Assembly (NCBI GenBank): GCA_963822485.1 | Contig: CAWGHW010000037.1 | Span: 1,178,001 to 1,242,000, forward strand | DNA from: DASUBV01 sp963822485 | Lineage (GTDB): Bacteria; Actinomycetota; Actinomycetes; Streptosporangiales; Streptosporangiaceae | Reading direction: 5' to 3' | DNA length: 64,000 nucleotides | Shown here: positions 35,648-44,012 of the stretch, piece after piece | Layout of the letters: each line of letters begins with the position of its first letter | Position numbering within the stretch: the stretch's first letter is position 1 | Notes under the pieces: model-generated | Database searches by the model: none | What the model saw: only the letters and a program-made list of their open reading frames with translations | Told to the model about the DNA's origin: nothing | Made by a program: the position numbers and the translations under genes

Positions 35648-35671
35648 GGACTGAGGACTGAGGACTGAGGG
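35637..35671 (+). repeat. Five tandem 7-bp units beginning at the MFS stop codon
   Basis: CTGAGGA is repeated four times and followed by CTGAGGG. Every unit contains TGA. The MFS stop is TGA within this array. Confidence 0.8.
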
Positions 35672-35699
35672 CTGACACGGCTGCGTTACGCCGGTTCCG

Positions 35700-35877
35700 C
35701 CGCGCTGGCCAGCAGGTGGTCGCCCAGGAGGGTCCGGGAGTACCGGACGGCGCGGCCGGCCACGGCGACGAGCACGTCATCAAGTTCACCGACACCGCGG
35801 TTGACGCCTTCGGCATCAGCGGCGATCCCGACCTGCTCGCCGCGGCCGGGCTGGCCCGTGAGCTGATCCCCAGCTAG
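35700..35877 (+). pseudogene. 3' remnant of an unidentified gene
   Basis: An open frame without a start ends EHVIKFTDTAVDAFGISGDPDLLAAAGLARELIPS and stops at TAG 35875-35877. Its composition is protein-like, but I cannot name the family. The stop codon overlaps that of the convergent CocE-type gene (CTAG). The opposite strand is also open for ~60 codons, which weakens the call. Confidence 0.35.
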
Positions 35878-37748
35878 CTGGCGGCGGTCTCGTGCTTCTT
35901 GCCGACCTCGACCGGCCCGGTGTAGGCGCGGTAGACGATGCGGGACGGGTGCTCCGCCCCGTGGTGCAGCGTGATGCTGGCGACCGGACCGTCAGTCTCG
36001 TGCTCGTTGGCGCCGCCGGTATGCCAGTTCCGGTCGGCGACCGGGAAGCTCGAGCCCGCGATCTCGATCCGGATCCGGTGCCCGGGCGGGAAGTAGTTCG
36101 CCGTGGCGATCCCGCGCACCGTGATCCGGTAGATCTCGCCGGGCACCAGGTGGGACGGGTGCTCCAGGCTGTCCCGGTAGCGCAGCCGGAGCGCGGTCTC
36201 GGCCAGGTTGTAGGCCACGCCGTCGGGATAGACGTCGACCAGCTTGACGAAGATGTCGGTGTCCGGAACGTCGGCCGAGATGTACAGCTCGGCGCTGACG
36301 TCGCCGGCGATGGCGACCGGCTCGTCCAGCACCGGCGTGCTGTAGACCAGCACGTCGGCGCGGCACTCGACGGATCGCTGATCGGCGCAGACCGGCGCCG
36401 ACGGATCGCTGCCGAGGTCGCCGCCGACAGACGGCACCGGGTTATGCGGATCGGCGATGAAGTGGTCGGTGCCTTCCGCTCCGGCCGCCGGCACCAGCGC
36501 GCCGTCGCCCCACAGCGTATTGGCTGACCCGGCGCTGGTCAGGTGGAGCTCGCGCGGCGCTGTCTCCGGCAGCGGCCAGGTGTCGCCGACGAGCCAGGTA
36601 CTGGCGCCCATCAGGAACACCTGGACCTTCGGCATCGGCTTCCAGTCGTCGGCCACGTCACGCAGCAGCCGGTCGAACCAGCTCGCGGTGATCTCGTCAT
36701 ACGGGAACGTGCTGTCGCCCACCGGCCGGTCGCCGAGCTTGGCATCCGGAGCCGTGACCGTCATCTTGCAGTGCTCGGTCGGCGCCATGATCAGGTACTG
36801 CTCGGGGTGGTGCTGCTGGAACTCGAACAGCTTCACCGTTTCGTACGCGCCGACGTCCATCCAGCCGTTGATGTTCAGCGCCGGGGTCGCGCCGGCGTGC
36901 TCGGCGTGGATCAGGTCGACGGTGTCCCAGGCCGGGGTGGTCGGGCCCGCCATGTACTGCTCGAACCCGGTCAGCGGCGAGCCCATCCGCCGCAGCACCT
37001 CGGCGCTGGGTGCCTGCCGGGTCGATTTAGCCAGTGCGGCCGCGTAGTCCGGCTGCCGGAAGTCAGGCACGCTGACCGAGAACCGGCGGGAGATCCGCGC
37101 CATCTCATCGCGGCCAGCATCGGGGATCTTCGGCCGGTTACGGATGCCGAATGGCGCGTGCCACAGCGCCCAGGTACCGAGCATCGGCACCCCGCCGCGG
37201 AAAAACAGGCCCTGGCAGCCCTCGGTGCCCGGAATGGAGCCGATCCCGGCGCCCGAGCTCATCGGCACGCAGGCGCGAAGCGCCGGGTGGCCGATGGCGC
37301 CGAGCTTGAGCTGGTTCTCCGCTGTCGAGGAGCAGCCGTGCGCGCCGACCCGGCCGTTCGACCAATCCTGCTCGGCAATCCAGTCCAGCGTGTCCATGGC
37401 GTCATTCGTCGTGCCGGTCAGGTAGCCGAATTCGCCTTCGGACCATTCGCTGCCGCGCTCGTTCTGCAGCACCATCGCGTACTCGTTCTTGAACAGCGGC
37501 TTGTACGTCTCGCTCAGGTGCGTGAATGAGGTGAACGCGTACGGTGAGCGGATCATCAGCGTGGGCCGCTGGCCCTCGGCCTTCGGGCGGATCACGACGG
37601 TGGCCAGCCGGATGCCGTCGCGCATCGCGAGCATCAGGTAGTCGATCCGGTACCGCACCGTATCCGCGCCAAGTGCCCGCGCCGACTTCTCCAGCGTCGT
37701 GGGCGGGAAGAATTCCTGCTGCTCCTGGCTGTCCGCGGTCACTGTCAC
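35874..37748 (-). CDS. CocE/NonD-family (X-Pro dipeptidyl-peptidase S15-type) hydrolase
   Basis: The protein has 624 residues. The N-terminal alpha/beta-hydrolase part has AMRDGIRLATVVIRP, YAMVLQNERGSEWSEGEFGYL and WSNGRVGAHGCSSTAENQLKL, where the Ser of GCSST is the probable nucleophile in a less usual setting than GxSYxG. The middle has LNINGWMDVGAYETVKLFE and APTEHC. The C-terminal jelly-roll is the S15 type (YRITVRGIATANYFPPGHRIRIEIAGSSFP). Substrate is unknown (esters or amides). It starts at GTG. Confidence 0.88.
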   Translation of the reverse strand: MTVTADSQEQQEFFPPTTLEKSARALGADTVRYRIDYLMLAMRDGIRLATVVIRPKAEGQRPTLMIRSPYAFTSFTHLSETYKPLFKNEYAMVLQNERGSEWSEGEFGYLTGTTNDAMDTLDWIAEQDWSNGRVGAHGCSSTAENQLKLGAIGHPALRACVPMSSGAGIGSIPGTEGCQGLFFRGGVPMLGTWALWHAPFGIRNRPKIPDAGRDEMARISRRFSVSVPDFRQPDYAAALAKSTRQAPSAEVLRRMGSPLTGFEQYMAGPTTPAWDTVDLIHAEHAGATPALNINGWMDVGAYETVKLFEFQQHHPEQYLIMAPTEHCKMTVTAPDAKLGDRPVGDSTFPYDEITASWFDRLLRDVADDWKPMPKVQVFLMGASTWLVGDTWPLPETAPRELHLTSAGSANTLWGDGALVPAAGAEGTDHFIADPHNPVPSVGGDLGSDPSAPVCADQRSVECRADVLVYSTPVLDEPVAIAGDVSAELYISADVPDTDIFVKLVDVYPDGVAYNLAETALRLRYRDSLEHPSHLVPGEIYRITVRGIATANYFPPGHRIRIEIAGSSFPVADRNWHTGGANEHETDGPVASITLHHGAEHPSRIVYRAYTGPVEVGKKHETAAS

Positions 37749-37881
37749 GATGCCCTGCCCCCGATCGACGCCCGAACCTAGGCGGCTCCCGGCGGGATCG
37801 GCGCAGCATCCCGCCGAAAGCCGCTCTCACTATTCCAGGCCCGGATCGAATGACCCGGGCCGGGCCGGACCTCGCCGCTGG

Positions 37882-38367
37882 TCAGCTCGACATGCTGGCG
37901 AACATGCCGGGCTCGTAGGAGCCCCCCTGATTGCGCAAGATCACGGAGAGCCGGTTGGTCGCGTTGATCATGGCGATGAGGGAGACAAGCGCGACGATCT
38001 GGTCATCGTCGTAGTGCTTGCGTACCTGGGCCCAGGTCTCGTCGGATGCTCCATGGTGTTCGTCGGCGAGCCGGGTGCCCTCCTCGGTGAGCGCCAGCGC
38101 CGCCCGTTCTGCCTCGGTGAATACTGTGGACTCGCGCCAGGCGGCGACGAGGTGGAGCCGGACCGGGGTTTCACCGGCGGCCGCGGCCTCCTTGGTGTGG
38201 ATGTCGACGCACCAGCCGCAGCCGTTGATCTGGCTGGCGCGCAGCATGGCCAGATCCCGGGTGGCCCTGGGCAGCGACGACTGCTCGACCACCAGGCCGA
38301 CGTTGTAGATCCGCTTGGCGATCTTGGCGCCGAGCTCGCTGGCCATCAGGTTGATACGAGGCTCCAT
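37882..38367 (-). CDS. Carboxymuconolactone decarboxylase/AhpD-family protein, ECF41 target
   Basis: The product has 161 residues from ATG 38367. RDLAMLRASQINGCGWCVDIHTKEA carries the CxxC-x3-H peroxidatic motif, and HYDDDQIVALVSLIAMINATNRLSV closes the fold. It is divergent from an ECF41 sigma gene, and this pairing is the known ECF41 target arrangement. A matching ECF41-type promoter is on this gene's strand at 38434-38460. Probable role in redox or electrophile defence. Confidence 0.9.
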   Translation of the reverse strand: MEPRINLMASELGAKIAKRIYNVGLVVEQSSLPRATRDLAMLRASQINGCGWCVDIHTKEAAAAGETPVRLHLVAAWRESTVFTEAERAALALTEEGTRLADEHHGASDETWAQVRKHYDDDQIVALVSLIAMINATNRLSVILRNQGGSYEPGMFASMSS

Positions 38368-38433
38368 GACTATGTCCTCACTCGTGCGGTTGCGTGCCGC
38401 GGATCGTTGGCGCGGCACCGTGATGAACATGGA

Positions 38434-38460
38434 GATGCCGGCGACCCGGTCCTTGTGACA
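38434..38460 (-). promoter_or_regulatory. ECF41-type promoter for the decarboxylase-family gene
   Basis: On the minus strand TGTCACA (38460-38454), a 16-nt spacer and CATC (38437-38434) match the ECF41 consensus TGTCACA-N16-CGTC with one difference. It lies ~66 bases before the start codon. Confidence 0.7.
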
Positions 38461-38494
38461 GCGCTGCTCTGTGACGCGAGCCACCGACCGCGGG

Positions 38495-38521
38495 TGTCAC
38501 AAAGCGGCGGGGACGGGCGTC
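38495..38521 (+). promoter_or_regulatory. ECF41-type promoter for the sigma gene
   Basis: TGTCACA (38495-38501), a 16-nt spacer and CGTC (38518-38521) match the ECF41 promoter consensus exactly. It is ~42 bases before the sigma start codon, so the sigma factor is probably autoregulated. Confidence 0.8.
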
Positions 38522-38563
38522 TTGTGGGTGGCACGGCCGACAGCGAGCAGGCAGGAGTCAGCT

Positions 38564-39526
38564 ATGAGCGAGCGCACCGGCCCGGCCGGGCCGGTCGCGG
38601 CCGGGCCGGTCGCGGCCGGGCCGGTCGCGGCGGCCGGGCCGGTCGCGGCCGGCGGCGGGATGGACTGCGCCACTGAGGCGTTCGTCGCCCACCGCAACCT
38701 GCTGTACACCGTCGCCTACGAGATGCTCGGCTCGGCCGCCGACGCGGAGGATGTCCTGCAGGAGACCTGGCTGCGGTGGGCCGGCGTCGATCTCGGCCCC
38801 GTGCAGGATCAGCGTGCCTACCTGGTCCGGATCACCACTCGCCAGGCGCTGACCCGGCTGCGCACGCTGCGCCGGCGCAAGGAGTCCTACGTTGGCCCCT
38901 GGCTGCCCGAGCCGCTGCTGACCGCGCCCGACGTGGCCGAGGATGTCGAGCTGGCCGACAGCGTCTCGATGGCGGTGCTGCTGGTGCTGGAGACGCTCAC
39001 GCCGGCCGAGCGGGCGGTGTTCGTGCTGCGCGAGGTATTCGACCTGGCCTACGACGAGATCGCGGAAGCCATCGGCAAGAGCCCGGCCGCGGTCCGCCAG
39101 ATCGCCCACCGCGCACGCACCCACGTCGCGGCGCGCCGGCCGCGAGAGATCGTCTCCATAGCTGAGACGCGCAGCGCTATCGAGGCATTCCGCCGCGCGA
39201 TCGTCACGGGCGACCTGCAGCGCCTGCTCGACATCCTCGCCCCGGAGGTCGTCTTCCTCAGCGACGGCGGCGGAGTCGTGCGGGCCGCCCTGGCACCGGT
39301 CGTCGGGGCCAGCAGCGTGACCCGCGTACTGGGCCGGATCGCGGCCACGGCGTCCTTGCAGCCGGCCCACGTCAATGGCTATCCAGCGCTGATACTCCGG
39401 ATCAACGGCGAGATCGACACCGTCATGGCGGTGCGCATCGACGACGGCCTGATCACCGGGCTCTACGCCGTGCGCAACCCCGAGAAGCTGTCGCACATGC
39501 AGCGCGAGACGGCCTTGCGCCGCTGA
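38564..39526 (+). CDS. sigJ: ECF41-family sigma factor with SnoaL-like C-terminal domain
   Basis: The product has 320 residues from ATG 38564 (GCAGGAG upstream). Sigma region 2 is VAYEMLGSAADAEDVLQETWLRW, then the ECF41 linker motif WLPEPLL, and region 4 TPAERAVFVLREVFDLAYDEIAEAIGKSPAAVRQIAHRAR. The C-terminal SnoaL-like domain carries SDGGG and NPEKL, versions of the DGGGK and NPDKL motifs that tune ECF41 activity without an anti-sigma factor. The first ~30 residues are an unusual GPVAA repeat encoded by 15-bp near-tandem units. Paired divergently with its likely target at 37882. Confidence 0.92.
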   Translation: MSERTGPAGPVAAGPVAAGPVAAAGPVAAGGGMDCATEAFVAHRNLLYTVAYEMLGSAADAEDVLQETWLRWAGVDLGPVQDQRAYLVRITTRQALTRLRTLRRRKESYVGPWLPEPLLTAPDVAEDVELADSVSMAVLLVLETLTPAERAVFVLREVFDLAYDEIAEAIGKSPAAVRQIAHRARTHVAARRPREIVSIAETRSAIEAFRRAIVTGDLQRLLDILAPEVVFLSDGGGVVRAALAPVVGASSVTRVLGRIAATASLQPAHVNGYPALILRINGEIDTVMAVRIDDGLITGLYAVRNPEKLSHMQRETALRR

Positions 39527-39588
39527 GCCGTGTCGCCGCTGAGCAGTGTCGCCGCTGAGCTGTGTCGCCGCTGAGCCGTGTCGCCGCT
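39519..39588 (+). repeat. Four 16-bp tandem units starting at the sigma-factor stop codon
   Basis: GCCGCTGAGCCGTGTC recurs at 39519, 39535, 39551 and 39567 with one or two changes, plus a 6-base fifth start. The sigma gene's stop TGA (39524-39526) lies in the first unit. Confidence 0.85.
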
Positions 39589-39659
39589 CACCGAGAGGTC
39601 GGGCGGTGTCTCCTCGTCAGACCTGTTGTGAGGTTGCATCGGCGAGAGAGGAGCATGTC

Positions 39660-40010
39660 ATGACGAGCCCGGTGGTTCACTTCGAGATCAGGTCATCTGA
39701 CCCGGACGCGACCCGGTCGTTCTTCGGGAAGCTGTTCGGCTGGACGTTCCCTGACGGGGGGATTCCCGGTTACAGCTACGTAGACACCGGAGTCGAGGGC
39801 GCGATACCCGGTGGCATCAGCCCGCTGCAGGGCGGGGCGCCCCTGGTCACGTTCTTCGTCGGGGTCCAGGATGTCGCCGCTACCCTGGACGCCGCGGTGG
39901 CGCAGGGCGGAAAGATCATCCAGGCGGCGACGTCGGTGCCGGGGGTCACCTTCGGGCTGCTGGCCGACCCGCAGGGGCAAGTGATCGGACTGGCCTCGGC
40001 AGACAGCTGA
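39660..40010 (+). CDS. VOC-family (glyoxalase-fold) protein
   Basis: The product has 116 residues: VVHFEIRSSDPDATRSFFGKLFGWTFP, a central GGISPLQGG and VQDVAATLDAAVAQGGKIIQAA ... GVTFGLLADPQGQVIGLA. This is one vicinal-oxygen-chelate module with the typical ending. The ligand set is incomplete for glyoxalase I activity, so the function is unassigned. GAGAGGAG precedes the ATG. A SigG-like gene follows 54 bp later, possibly in the same unit. Confidence 0.88.
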   Translation: MTSPVVHFEIRSSDPDATRSFFGKLFGWTFPDGGIPGYSYVDTGVEGAIPGGISPLQGGAPLVTFFVGVQDVAATLDAAVAQGGKIIQAATSVPGVTFGLLADPQGQVIGLASADS

Positions 40011-40064
40011 GGCATCCGGCGGCAGGTCCGCGCCGGGCGGGACACTGACAGCGGGGAGGCTCCG

Positions 40065-41081
40065 ATGCCTGGTTCTACTGACACTGCCCTGCTCGCGCGG
40101 GCCGTCGCCGGAGACGATGCGGCCTTCGCGGAGCTCGTGGGGCCTTTCCGAGGACCGGTGTTCCGGCACTGCTACCGGATGCTCGGCTCCGGCGCGGACG
40201 CCGAGGACGCCACCCAGGACACCCTGGAACGCGCCTGGCGCAGGCTAGCGACCTATGACGGCTCGGGACCGTTCGGCGGCTGGCTCCAGCGCATCTCGAC
40301 CAATGTCTGCATCGACGGGCTGCGGGCCAGGCGGACCCGGATCGGCCTGGTGGGCTACGGGCCGCCGGCCGCGCCTGGCGCTATCCCCGGGCCGCCCGAC
40401 CCGGAGCTGGCCTGGGTCGAGCCGGTCAGCGACGCTGAGCTGCGCGTGTCGCAGGACCCGCAGGATGAGGTGGTCCGGCGGGAGGAGATCAGCCTGGCCT
40501 TCGTCGCCGCGCTGCAGCTGCTGGCGCCGCGCCAGCGCGCCGCGCTGCTCCTGCACGATGTGCTGGGATTCAGCCACGCGGAGGTTGCCGAGGTGCTCGA
40601 GGTCAGCACCGCCGCGGTCAACAGCCTGCTGTCGCGGGCCCGCGAGTCTGTCCGTGCCCGCGCCGGCCAGCCGCAGCCCGACATGACCGAGCTCCGCGTG
40701 CAGCAGCTCCTGCGGCGCTATGTCCGGGCCTGGCAGCTCGCGGATATCGATGCCTTCGTCCGGCTCGTCACCGAAGACGTCCGCTTCATCATGCCCCCGC
40801 TCACCGCGTGGTTCGACGGCCAGGAGGCCGTGGCGGCGTTCGTGGAGAACGCCATCTTCGGACCCGCCCGCCCGCACGGGGTGCAGCTGCGGGCCGGCTC
40901 CTGCAACGGGCAGCCGGCGTTCGCGACCTATCAGCCAGACGGTGACGGCCACCTTGTCGTCAGCGGCCTCCAGGTCCTGCAGCTCGGCGAGGTGGATGGC
41001 CAGCCGCTCATCACCACGCTGGTGTCCTATCGCGACCCGGCCCTCGCGATCCGCTGCGGACTGCCGTCCTCGCTTGCCTAG
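40065..41081 (+). CDS. SigG-type ECF sigma factor with SnoaL-like C-terminal domain
   Basis: The protein has 338 residues. Region 2: FRGPVFRHCYRMLGSGADAEDATQDTLERAWRRL. Region 4: LLAPRQRAALLLHDVLGFSHAEVAEVLEVSTAAVNSLLSRARESVRA. From ~residue 207, LRVQQLLRRYVRAWQLADIDAFVRLVTEDVRFIMPP begins a SnoaL_2-like domain that in related sigma factors replaces an anti-sigma partner. It differs from the ECF41 gene by lacking the WLPEPL linker. It follows the VOC gene. Confidence 0.9.
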   Translation: MPGSTDTALLARAVAGDDAAFAELVGPFRGPVFRHCYRMLGSGADAEDATQDTLERAWRRLATYDGSGPFGGWLQRISTNVCIDGLRARRTRIGLVGYGPPAAPGAIPGPPDPELAWVEPVSDAELRVSQDPQDEVVRREEISLAFVAALQLLAPRQRAALLLHDVLGFSHAEVAEVLEVSTAAVNSLLSRARESVRARAGQPQPDMTELRVQQLLRRYVRAWQLADIDAFVRLVTEDVRFIMPPLTAWFDGQEAVAAFVENAIFGPARPHGVQLRAGSCNGQPAFATYQPDGDGHLVVSGLQVLQLGEVDGQPLITTLVSYRDPALAIRCGLPSSLA

Positions 41082-41225
41082 GCTCATCCGCGTCGCTGGC
41101 GGCTGGCCATCTCAGGCTGCGGGTGCCCGGATGCCGGATTTTAAAGTCGCGTTAAGGAACGTCTTCGGCCGGCGTGAGTCTCGCCTGGTTCCGTGGCTGC
41201 TAGCCGGAACCCAAGGAGGATTCGC

Positions 41226-41858
41226 ATGCGCAACCGAACCAGGGTGATTGCTGCCGCCGCCGCGGTCACCGCTGCACTTGCCGCGGGCAGTACCGCCGCC
41301 GCGGTGGCGTCGACGGCAGGTGCCAGGCCTGGCGTCCACGCAAAGACCGTGTCCGCCGCCAAGAAGCCGGGCGCCCCGTCCGAGAAGCAGGGCCACGACG
41401 CGATCGTGGCCGCCGTGGCCAGGACGCTGCACGCCAGCACGGCCCAGGTCAGCGCGGCGCTCCAGCCGCTGTTCGCGGCAGGACGGGCCGACTCCTCGTC
41501 GCCGACACTCGCGGCGGCCGCGCGCTCGCTCGGTGTCAGCCCCCAGCAGCTGTCCGCTGCGCTGGTCGCCGCCAAGCAGAGCCTGGCCGGAGGCTCCCAC
41601 GCCACGCACGGCCCGGGCGGTTCCAAGGCCGCCCCGTCCGAGAAGCAGGGCCACGACGCGATCGTGGCCGCCGTGGCCAGGACGCTGCACGCCAGCACGG
41701 CCCGGGTCAGCGCGGCGCTCCAGCCGCTGTTCGCGGCAGGACGGGCCGACTCCTCGTCGCCGACACTCGCGGCGGCCGCGCGCTCGCTCGGTGTCAGCCC
41801 CCAGCAGCTGTCCGCTGCGCTCGCCGCCGCCAAGCAGAGCCTGGCCGGAGGCAGCTGA
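41226..41858 (+). CDS. Secreted Ala-rich protein with two near-identical 74-residue repeats
   Basis: The product has 210 residues from ATG 41226 (AAGGAGGA upstream). A signal peptide (RNRTRVIAAAAAVTAALAAGSTAAAVA) is followed by two copies of a helical unit (APSEKQGHDAIVAAVARTLH ... LGVSPQQLSAALAAAKQSLAGG). The copies differ by only two residues. The unit resembles repeats of unknown function in actinobacterial exported proteins. It directly precedes a two-component system and may be its target or signal partner (inference). Confidence 0.8.
   Translation: MRNRTRVIAAAAAVTAALAAGSTAAAVASTAGARPGVHAKTVSAAKKPGAPSEKQGHDAIVAAVARTLHASTAQVSAALQPLFAAGRADSSSPTLAAAARSLGVSPQQLSAALVAAKQSLAGGSHATHGPGGSKAAPSEKQGHDAIVAAVARTLHASTARVSAALQPLFAAGRADSSSPTLAAAARSLGVSPQQLSAALAAAKQSLAGGS
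41373..41852 (+). repeat. 222-bp near-perfect direct duplication inside the secreted-protein gene
   Basis: Copies 41373-41594 and 41631-41852 lie 258 bp apart. I see only three differing bases. The in-frame offset of 86 codons keeps the gene open. Almost no silent change implies a recent duplication or gene conversion. Confidence 0.9.
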
Positions 41859-41886
41859 CGCAATCCTGAATGCCGGTCTGAGGAAC

Positions 41887-42567
41887 ATGCGTGAGACTGG
41901 CCGGGTGCGGGTGCTCGTAGTTGACGATGACGAGGCAGTGCGAAGCGCGCTGACCCATGCGCTGCATCGTGACGGCTACGAGGTGTCTACCGCGGCCGAC
42001 GGCATCACGGCGCTGGCCACGCTGCTGCGGCTCCGGCATGATGCCGTCGTGCTCGACGTCCTCATGCCGGAGCCGGGCGGGCTAGGGGTGTGCCGCGCGA
42101 TCAGGGCTCGCGGCGACGACACCCCGATCCTGATGCTGACCGCGCGAGACCTGGTCTCGGACCGGGTCGCCGGGCTGGACGCCGGCGCCGACGACTACCT
42201 GGCCAAGCCGTTCGCGCTGGAGGAGCTGCGGGCGCGGCTGCGCGCGTTGCTGCGGCGCAGCGGCGCGGGCGCCGACCTGCTCCGGTTCGCCGATGTCGAG
42301 CTTGATCTCGCGGCATACCAGGCACGCCGCCGGGGCGGACGGCTGCCGCTGACCAAGACCGAACTCGCGCTGCTCGAGTTGTTCCTCCGCAACCCAGGGC
42401 GAGTGCTGTCACGGACCCAGATATTCGAATCGGTATGGGGGTACGACTTCGGCCCGGAATCGAACGGGCTGTGGGTCTATATCAGCTACTTGCGGCGGAA
42501 GATGGGCGAGCCGCGGCTGATCCAGACCGTCCGCGGCCTTGGCTATGTGCTGCGGGAAGAGAAATGA
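41887..42567 (+). CDS. OmpR/PhoB-type response regulator
   Basis: The product has 226 residues from ATG 41887 (GAGGAAC upstream). The receiver has VVDDDEA, phospho-Asp57 (VVLDVLMPEPGG), Thr in MLTARD and Lys in YLAKPFALEEL. The C-terminal winged helix has LTKTELALLELFLRNPGRVLSRTQIFESVWGYDF and YISYLRRKMGEPRLIQTVRGLGYVL. Its stop overlaps the kinase start (ATGA). This pair resembles actinobacterial MprAB/TcrXY-like systems. Confidence 0.92.
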   Translation: MRETGRVRVLVVDDDEAVRSALTHALHRDGYEVSTAADGITALATLLRLRHDAVVLDVLMPEPGGLGVCRAIRARGDDTPILMLTARDLVSDRVAGLDAGADDYLAKPFALEELRARLRALLRRSGAGADLLRFADVELDLAAYQARRRGGRLPLTKTELALLELFLRNPGRVLSRTQIFESVWGYDFGPESNGLWVYISYLRRKMGEPRLIQTVRGLGYVLREEK

Positions 42568-43979
42568 GCCTGCGCACCAGGGTCGCGATCGCCGTCGGCG
42601 TCGTCGTCTTCTGCGCGCTGGCGATCGTGGCGGCGGTTGTCTACCCGGCGGTGGGCGCGAACCTGCGCGGGCAGAATGACGAATCTCTGGTCCAGGTGGC
42701 CGAGAACGCGCCGACGATAGCGGCGAAGCTCAAGCAAACCGGCACCCTCGGGCAGCTGGTCCCGTTCGGCAGGACCCAGCTGCAGATCCTGCCCGCTGCT
42801 GCGACCGGCCCTGCGAAAGGGTTCGTGGACATCACCGATCATGACGTCCTGGTAGCGATCGGGAAGGACAAGCCGTATTTCCAGGACGAGGCCTACGCAG
42901 GCGTTGTCTACCGCATCTACACCACGCAGTTTCCGGGCAATCCGGGAACGCTGGTCCGCGTCGCCGAGCCGGCGTCGGATGCGACATCGACCCAGACGGC
43001 GCTTGGCTGGCTGCTGGCCGCGCTCATACCGCTCGGCGCGATCGGCGCCGCGGCGATGGCGCGGCTGGCCGCGGGCCGGGTGCTGCGGCCCGTCGGCCGG
43101 CTGACCGAGACCGTCGAGCGGATCAGGGCTACCGGCGACCTCAGCGCGCCGATCGAGACGCCAGGCCAGGACGAGATCAGCCGGCTCGGGCAGGCATTCG
43201 CCGCGATGACGGCCGCGCTGGACGAGTCGGTGACCGCGCAGCGCCGGCTGGTCGCCGACGCCTCGCACGAGCTGCGCACCCCGCTCACCAGCCTGATCAC
43301 CAACCTCGAACTGCTCGCTGAGCAGCCGGACGACCCCAGTGCGGCGGCCCTCGCCGCGGCCGCGCTGTCGGAGGCCGGCGAGCTGCGGGTGCTGATCAAT
43401 GACCTGGTCGAGCTCGCGCGTGACGGGCCGGCCTCGTTCCACATCGAAGACGTCCGGCTGGACCTGGTCGCGGAACGGGTCGCAGCGCGGGCCGCGGGCC
43501 GGGCGCCGGGGCTGCGGTACGAACTCGACTGCCGGCCGACCCTGGTCCGCGGCGATCCGGACGCGCTGGAACGGGCGATCGGCAACCTGGTCGACAACGC
43601 GCTGAAATGGAGCCCGCCGGATGGTCGCATCCGCATCTGTGCCGCCGGCGGCACCGTCGAGGTCAGCGACGACGGACCAGGAATTCCCGCCGCCGACCTG
43701 CCGTACATTTTCGATCGCTTTTACCGGTCGGCAAAGGCGCGGGCACTGCCCGGCTCGGGCCTCGGCCTCGCGATCGTGCGCAGGATCGCCGACACGCACG
43801 ACGGAACCGTCGAGGCAATTCCGCTTCAGCAAGGGATGAGATTCCGCATCAGCCTGCCGGAGATCGCCGTCGATGGGGGCGAGGGTGGCTCAGCGGCCGG
43901 TGATCTCGCCGGCGCGCTCCTCGCGGAGGGCATTCAGGTGGACGGCAGCCCAGGTGCGGTAGGGCCGCCAGGCGTCTGA
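42564..43979 (+). CDS. Sensor histidine kinase with foreign C-terminal tail
   Basis: The protein has 471 residues: an N-terminal membrane helix (~7-29), an extracytoplasmic sensor (~30-150), a second helix (~152-175), HAMP, HisKA with DASHELRTPLTSLITN (His ~236) and HATPase with NLVDNALKWSPP, VSDDGPGIP and GSGLGLAIVRRIADTHDG. The usual ending is near RISLPEIA (residue ~435). The last ~30 residues (GGSAAGDLAGALLAEG ... GAVGPPGV) are the antisense of a glycosylase gene 3' end that is duplicated here, so the original stop was probably replaced. Confidence 0.9.
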   Translation: MSLRTRVAIAVGVVVFCALAIVAAVVYPAVGANLRGQNDESLVQVAENAPTIAAKLKQTGTLGQLVPFGRTQLQILPAAATGPAKGFVDITDHDVLVAIGKDKPYFQDEAYAGVVYRIYTTQFPGNPGTLVRVAEPASDATSTQTALGWLLAALIPLGAIGAAAMARLAAGRVLRPVGRLTETVERIRATGDLSAPIETPGQDEISRLGQAFAAMTAALDESVTAQRRLVADASHELRTPLTSLITNLELLAEQPDDPSAAALAAAALSEAGELRVLINDLVELARDGPASFHIEDVRLDLVAERVAARAAGRAPGLRYELDCRPTLVRGDPDALERAIGNLVDNALKWSPPDGRIRICAAGGTVEVSDDGPGIPAADLPYIFDRFYRSAKARALPGSGLGLAIVRRIADTHDGTVEAIPLQQGMRFRISLPEIAVDGGEGGSAAGDLAGALLAEGIQVDGSPGAVGPPGV

Positions 43980-43985
43980 GACCCG
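43890..43985 (-). pseudogene. Duplicated 3' end of an AlkA-type glycosylase gene
   Basis: Read on the minus strand, this encodes VSDAWRPYRTWAAVHLNALR, then EERAGEITGR and stop. It is nearly the same as the last 31 codons of the glycosylase at 45019, which ends RVLREDRTGEIAGR. Differences include silent and replacement changes, so the copy is not brand new. It overlaps the sense C-terminus of the kinase gene. Confidence 0.8.
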
Positions 43986-44012
43986 AGAAGGCTCAGATTA
44001 GCGCGCGGTTAG

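Noticed and set aside
35637..35671. Intrinsic terminator at the 7-bp repeat after the MFS gene
   Set aside because: The units are direct repeats without a stable inverted repeat.
41373..41852. CRISPR-like direct repeats
   Set aside because: Two 222-bp in-frame coding copies with a short linker, not short repeats with unique spacers. No CRISPR array or cas gene was seen anywhere in the window.
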